NCBI GenBank assembly: GCA_020355945.1
Contig: CP070627.1
Location: 1,131,288-1,140,711 of the forward strand
Direction: 5' to 3'
Source: Candidatus Aminicenantota bacterium
Lineage (GTDB): Bacteria > Acidobacteriota > Aminicenantia > UBA2199
Length of the DNA: 9,424 nucleotides
The notes beneath the pieces are model-generated. The model was given only the letters and a program-made list of their open reading frames with translations, was not told the origin of the DNA and searched no databases. Position numbers and translations under genes: made by a program. This document shows positions 6,254-9,424 of this stretch, piece after piece (positions within the stretch are counted from its first letter, which is position 1; the number at the start of each line of letters is the position of its first letter).

Positions 6254-7033
6254 TTAAACCTTTTTTCCTTCATTGCCTGGTTTTTCACTCTTAACAGGGC
6301 CTCTTTGGAGTCTAATATGTTCAGGCGGTCCGGGTAATTTTTTTGCTTTAAATGCGATGCGATTATATTGACTATATAAATATTCAGGCTCAAACCCGGC
6401 TGACCATAATGATGTTTCCACTGCTTTCCTGTTGGGAGCGAACCAATTACTAAAATCCCGGGGACGAATTTCATCATACCTATAAAATTGATACAAAGAT
6501 ACTTCCTCCAGCCTGGTATCGATTTCTTTTAAAGGCATTTCAGAGCCATCCGCTAAAATAATACGGTTATCAAAAAAATAGGTTTCCAATGTCATATATT
6601 GGCGAGTTACCGGGAAAATACGATCAAGAGCAAGTAACGGGTAACGCAAATGGTAAAATACTCCTAAAAACAAGACGATATCAAATGTCCCGTGAATATC
6701 GGGAGACAGGTCATAAACATTTCCTTTTATGACCTCTACATTACTATTTAACATTTTAACCGCTTGCTTTATGCTGTGGTGTTCAGTGAACAGTTCAAGT
6801 GCAACTACACGCTTTGCGCCTCTCTTTTCTGCTTCAAAGCTGTAGAAGCCATCACACGCACCTATATCTAAAACACTTAACCCGCTGAGGTCACCGGGTA
6901 ATCTCAATCCATTTAGAAAATTTTTCAATAAATGATGAGGTAATTTTCCCGGTGTTATAAGACCTTTTTCAATCTCAATCGAATGATACCAATTACATTC
7001 CTTTATTAATTTTTCTTTTTCTTCACGATTCAT
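6254..7033 (-). CDS. SAM-dependent methyltransferase, CmoB/DUF1698-like (methyltransferase 1)
   Basis: A 259-residue class I methyltransferase. The lead-in WYHSIEIEKGLITPGK (15-30) is the signature found before the Rossmann fold in the CmoB/DUF1698 group. Motif I is VLDIGACDGFYSFE (54-67), with Glu80 as the acidic residue for the SAM ribose. GNVYDL (104-109) and FDIVLFLGVFYHLRYPLLAL (117-136) are motifs II-III. FAPNRKAVETSLWSAGF near the C-terminus also matches that family. CmoB itself modifies tRNA wobble uridine, but shorter relatives are common in polysaccharide clusters, and this context favours sugar or lipid-intermediate methylation (inference). GGAGG lies ten bases before the ATG. The GT4 gene ends 32 bases upstream. 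Methyltransferase 2 in the same operon has the same motif layout. Family firm, substrate unknown. Confidence 0.87.
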   Translation of the reverse strand: MNREEKEKLIKECNWYHSIEIEKGLITPGKLPHHLLKNFLNGLRLPGDLSGLSVLDIGACDGFYSFEAEKRGAKRVVALELFTEHHSIKQAVKMLNSNVEVIKGNVYDLSPDIHGTFDIVLFLGVFYHLRYPLLALDRIFPVTRQYMTLETYFFDNRIILADGSEMPLKEIDTRLEEVSLYQFYRYDEIRPRDFSNWFAPNRKAVETSLWSAGFEPEYLYSQYNRIAFKAKKLPGPPEHIRLQRGPVKSEKPGNEGKKV

Positions 7034-7065
7034 GTTATCACCGCCTCCGGGACAATTTCTTGTTT

Positions 7066-8220
7066 TTAACTAAAGTATGGTTTGTTTTTTAATGTCTTCT
7101 CATATACATCAAGTACTATTTTCGCTGCATTTTCCCAGGAGAATTTTTTTGCTTGTTCAATGGCCTTTGTTTGATATTCCTTTCGTTTTTTGGGATTATT
7201 AGCCAGGAAAAGCATTTGCTCGATAAGGCTCTCTTTGGAAGAAGGGTCTATATAGCAAGCTGCATCTCCGCCAACTCCAGGCAAGCTGCTGGTATTGCTG
7301 GTAATCACGGCTGCTCCGCAGCTCATTGCTTCAAGAACCGGTAATCCGAATCCTTCATGAAACGACGGATAAACAAAGGCAAAACAACTGCTGTACAGCA
7401 CAGAGAGTTCCTTGTCCGCAGCATATCCCAGGAATTTTACTTTATTCTCAAGACCCAGTTGTTTTACTTTATTTCCCATCTCGGATTCAGGCCACCCGTG
7501 CCCTCCGGCGATAACCAGCAGCTTATCATCCTTTAATTCACCATAAGCCTTAATCAGCATTTGGAAGTTTTTCCGGGGTTCAATGGTTCCTACTCCAAGC
7601 CAGAATTGGTCTTTACTGTTTATATTAAATTTTTCCAGGACCTTTTTTTTAAGCGCTGTATCCTGGATACGTTTGATCCCGGGGCGCGTTCCCAGGGGAA
7701 TAACCGTAATCCGATTTTCAGGGTAGTGGGGGAAAAAATCCAGGAAATCCCGTTTGGTATTTTCTGAAATGGCGATGCAGTGGTCCGCATAAGTACTGGC
7801 ATTAAAAAGACCATCAAAACAAATTAATCGATTTTCTTCAAAAAGAAATTCCGGGCAAACCAGCGGTGTCAGATCATAGAGAGTATAGACAATCCTGGCG
7901 TCATGATCTTTAACGCAAGAAAAATTATTGGAATGGATGATATCCGGGTTCCCCAGCCAGGAGGTTCGATTAGCCATCGGGGTATCCCACCCTTTTACTA
8001 TTTCTTTAAAGGACATGCCCTTGAAATGAAACTTACAATTTTGAACTCCTGGTTTAGTGGCTTTATGGAACCCGGGATGCCGGTAGGAGTAAAAGGTTGG
8101 ATAGAGGATATAATCATTCTTGCGATCGTTTCTGACAAGACTTCTGATTAACTGGTCGGCAACAAATCCGCAGCCGGCTTTTTCTTCTGCGGTTTGACTC
8201 ACATCAAAACCTATTTTCAT
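7066..8220 (-). CDS. GT4-family glycosyltransferase
   Basis: A 384-residue GT-B-fold retaining glycosyltransferase, full length for the family. The N-terminal domain begins MKIGFDVSQ and includes VYTLYDLTPLVCPE (111-124) and AISENTKRDFL (150-160), the hinge-proximal motifs of mannosyltransferase-like GT4 enzymes. The C-terminal domain starts with VGTIEPRKNF (210-219), followed by VIAGGHGW (236-243) and the donor-binding EX7E motif, EGFGLPVLE (Glu289, Glu297). There is no membrane segment, so it is cytoplasmic or peripheral. AGAGGGGAG lies just upstream of the ATG. It sits 36 bases after methyltransferase 2 and 32 before methyltransferase 1, which suggests one mRNA and joint work on one glycan. 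A mannose-type donor is plausible from the closest-looking subgroup but not shown. Confidence 0.93.
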   Translation of the reverse strand: MKIGFDVSQTAEEKAGCGFVADQLIRSLVRNDRKNDYILYPTFYSYRHPGFHKATKPGVQNCKFHFKGMSFKEIVKGWDTPMANRTSWLGNPDIIHSNNFSCVKDHDARIVYTLYDLTPLVCPEFLFEENRLICFDGLFNASTYADHCIAISENTKRDFLDFFPHYPENRITVIPLGTRPGIKRIQDTALKKKVLEKFNINSKDQFWLGVGTIEPRKNFQMLIKAYGELKDDKLLVIAGGHGWPESEMGNKVKQLGLENKVKFLGYAADKELSVLYSSCFAFVYPSFHEGFGLPVLEAMSCGAAVITSNTSSLPGVGGDAACYIDPSSKESLIEQMLFLANNPKKRKEYQTKAIEQAKKFSWENAAKIVLDVYEKTLKNKPYFS

Positions 8221-8256
8221 GCTCCCCTCTTGTAATTTGATAATTGTTTTTTGGCT

Positions 8257-9093
8257 TCATGGTACCGTTCCCCTCTTTGTTCGCCATCCGACGACTGTAT
8301 ACATCGCTGTCGATTTTCCCTTCATTATCTGGGAATGATATGTTACCCGTACCTCCTCGAAACCCAGTACACCGATCATGCGAACGACAATCTCCGGTCT
8401 TAAATCCCACCAGGTATCTTTGGGTTCAACCGTTTCCGGATCAGGTAAGAAATTCATGTAGGGTTCTTTGCATTCAATAGGCTGGATGCGCAGCGGTTCG
8501 GTCACGATTACGGTTTCACGCGCAAACCTCAGACCACGCTGTAATGCCAGGAAGGGATCACGCAAATGAAGTAGAACTGCACCGTAAGTTACAATATCTA
8601 CCTCACCGATTTCACCAGGCAGATGATATACGTTTCCATAGATAATTTTTGTCCTGGAATTAATAACCCGGTGACAGAACCAAAATGCGTTGTTCAGTTT
8701 ATCCATAAACTGTTTTCGATTTTCTAAAATACGCTGATAATCATATTGGGCAAAGGGTACGATGTCCCAATCGTAGTCTTTGGAAAGATCAAAACCAATG
8801 ACATCTGCTCCCTTCTTCTCCATTTCAAAGGATAAGAAACCGTTTGCCGGACCGATTTCCAGGACCCTCTTCTCTTTGAACTCAACGTTTCCCAGGTACT
8901 CATTGACTCCGCCGCGAAGGTCCCAGTAGCCCTGCATTGTACCAAAGCCTGGGAGGTCAATGGTATGATAAAAAACACATTCATTGACATCCCTGATATC
9001 CCTCGGTTCCGCGTAAATAGCTTTTTTCCGTTTTAAAGTCCTCATGAGTGATCCAAATAATTTTCCCATGTTATTTTGACTTTCTAAATTCAT
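8257..9093 (-). CDS. SAM-dependent methyltransferase (methyltransferase 2)
   Basis: A 278-residue class I methyltransferase. Residues 41-60 carry FYHTIDLPGFGTMQGYWDLR, equivalent to the WYHSIEI...TPG lead-in of methyltransferase 1. Motif I is VLEIGPANGFLSFEME (77-92), with Asp102 as the likely ribose-binding acid. GNVYHL and VDIVTYGAVLLHLRDP follow in the expected order. The frame reaches an ATG at 9120, but that start has no ribosome site; ATG 9093 has AGGAAAGAGG just upstream. With this start the gene overlaps the end of the upstream gene by 23 bases, so translation may be coupled. It is more GC-rich than radical SAM protein 1 (34 of 60 bases G or C at 8881-8940). The substrate is probably the same glycan or its lipid-linked intermediate (inference from neighbours). 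Confidence 0.87.
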   Translation of the reverse strand: MNLESQNNMGKLFGSLMRTLKRKKAIYAEPRDIRDVNECVFYHTIDLPGFGTMQGYWDLRGGVNEYLGNVEFKEKRVLEIGPANGFLSFEMEKKGADVIGFDLSKDYDWDIVPFAQYDYQRILENRKQFMDKLNNAFWFCHRVINSRTKIIYGNVYHLPGEIGEVDIVTYGAVLLHLRDPFLALQRGLRFARETVIVTEPLRIQPIECKEPYMNFLPDPETVEPKDTWWDLRPEIVVRMIGVLGFEEVRVTYHSQIMKGKSTAMYTVVGWRTKRGTVP

Positions 9094-9424
9094 ATAACCT
9101 CTTTCCTGTGCGTTCGTCATAGATCGATAATTCTTTTATCATAAACGAAAGTTTCCTATTATCCGGGCTTTGGGGTATAAAGCTCTTAGATACGGATATA
9201 TCCAATTTCCCATCTTTTTGGGGAAGCCGTTCTTTTATATGGAGCTCTTTAGCTTTATGCAAACGATATCGGGATAATTTCAGGGGTTTTCTTAACCGGA
9301 CCTTTATTTGATCAAAGGGATGCCATTGGGGTAAAAATCCTCTCAGTTCGAGAACCTTTTTATGGTGATTTTTACTAAAAAATATTTGAATTGTCTCCCC
9401 TGCCCATCCATCAGGAAAAATACC
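9071..9424 (-). CDS. C-terminal end of a glycan-related protein with a beta-sandwich-like domain (partial)
   Basis: The minus strand is open from the right edge to a TAA at 9071-9073, giving 117 residues; the start lies outside the window. It opens with GIFPDGWAGETIQIFFS, continues with LELRGFLP, and ends with DNRKLSFMIKELSIYDE. The order DGW-G, LELxG, then DxRxLSF-I-L matches, from memory, a beta-sandwich module found at the C-terminus of glycosyltransferases and related proteins in polysaccharide clusters. What precedes it cannot be seen; a glycosyltransferase is a reasonable guess. The methyltransferase 2 start lies inside its final codons. A TTG at 9262 could be called as a start by software, but the homologous-looking pattern extends upstream of it, so that would be a truncation artefact. 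Confidence 0.65.
   Translation of the reverse strand, partial: GIFPDGWAGETIQIFFSKNHHKKVLELRGFLPQWHPFDQIKVRLRKPLKLSRYRLHKAKELHIKERLPQKDGKLDISVSKSFIPQSPDNRKLSFMIKELSIYDERTGKRLYEFRKSK
9098..9107 (-). promoter_or_regulatory. Shine-Dalgarno site choosing start 9093
   Basis: The minus strand reads AGGAAAGAGG, then four bases, then the ATG at 9093. The AGGA part is ten bases away and the GAGG part four. The alternative ATG at 9120 has no purine-rich site. The site lies within the coding region of the upstream gene. Confidence 0.5.

Noticed and set aside
9071..9262. A complete 63-residue gene starting at TTG 9262
   Set aside because: The frame is open to the window edge and the upstream residues continue the same domain pattern, so this is the end of a longer gene.
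1..9424. tRNA, rRNA, riboswitch or toxin-antitoxin genes
   Set aside because: I saw no cloverleaf, rRNA-like stretch, recognisable riboswitch core or paired small genes in any gap.

Overview
The window is a stretch of an AT-rich bacterial chromosome devoted to making and modifying a surface polysaccharide or similar glycoconjugate. It encodes two glycosyltransferases (GT2 and GT4 types), two SAM-dependent methyltransferases of one sequence group, a carbohydrate-type sulfotransferase, a membrane-anchored sulfatase-like enzyme of the alkaline phosphatase superfamily, and two radical SAM proteins with a SPASM-like cysteine domain at the N-terminus. Two gene ends run off the window edges. I recognise no named gene. 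Purine-rich Shine-Dalgarno sites, ATG starts and these families indicate a bacterium. The intergenic REP/MITE-like hairpin and the family mix would suit an uncultivated, probably diderm lineage, but I cannot name the phylum.

Layout. At 2-115 (+) is the GC-rich 3' end of an unrelated gene, which converges on minus-strand operon B. Operon B reads GT2 glycosyltransferase (2110-1202), then radical SAM protein 1 (1152-142), probably from an extended -10 promoter near 2210. The 379-base divergent region 2111-2489 holds that promoter, a nested inverted-repeat element (2295-2449) and a near-consensus sigma70-type promoter (2455-2483). That second promoter would start transcription at or next to the ATG of the plus-strand sulfotransferase gene (2490-3353). 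The sulfotransferase gene ends five bases from the end of operon A, tail to tail.

Operon A reads right to left on the minus strand: the C-terminal end of a protein with a beta-sandwich-like domain (9424-9071), methyltransferase 2 (9093-8257, overlapping it), GT4 glycosyltransferase (8220-7066), methyltransferase 1 (7033-6254), a possible gene remnant (6252-6202), the sulfatase-like enzyme (6159-4450) and radical SAM protein 2 (4405-3359). Gaps are about 30-95 bases and I saw no terminator inside, so cotranscription is likely.

Working model (inference). The GT2 and GT4 enzymes add sugars, the two methyltransferases cap or decorate them, and the sulfotransferase adds sulfate from PAPS. The membrane-anchored AP-superfamily enzyme has Thr where sulfatases carry formylglycine-forming Cys or Ser, so it may transfer or hydrolyse a phospho-group outside the membrane rather than act as a classical sulfatase. 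The two radical SAM/SPASM proteins are the least explained parts and could carry out a radical modification of a sugar or peptide in the same pathway.
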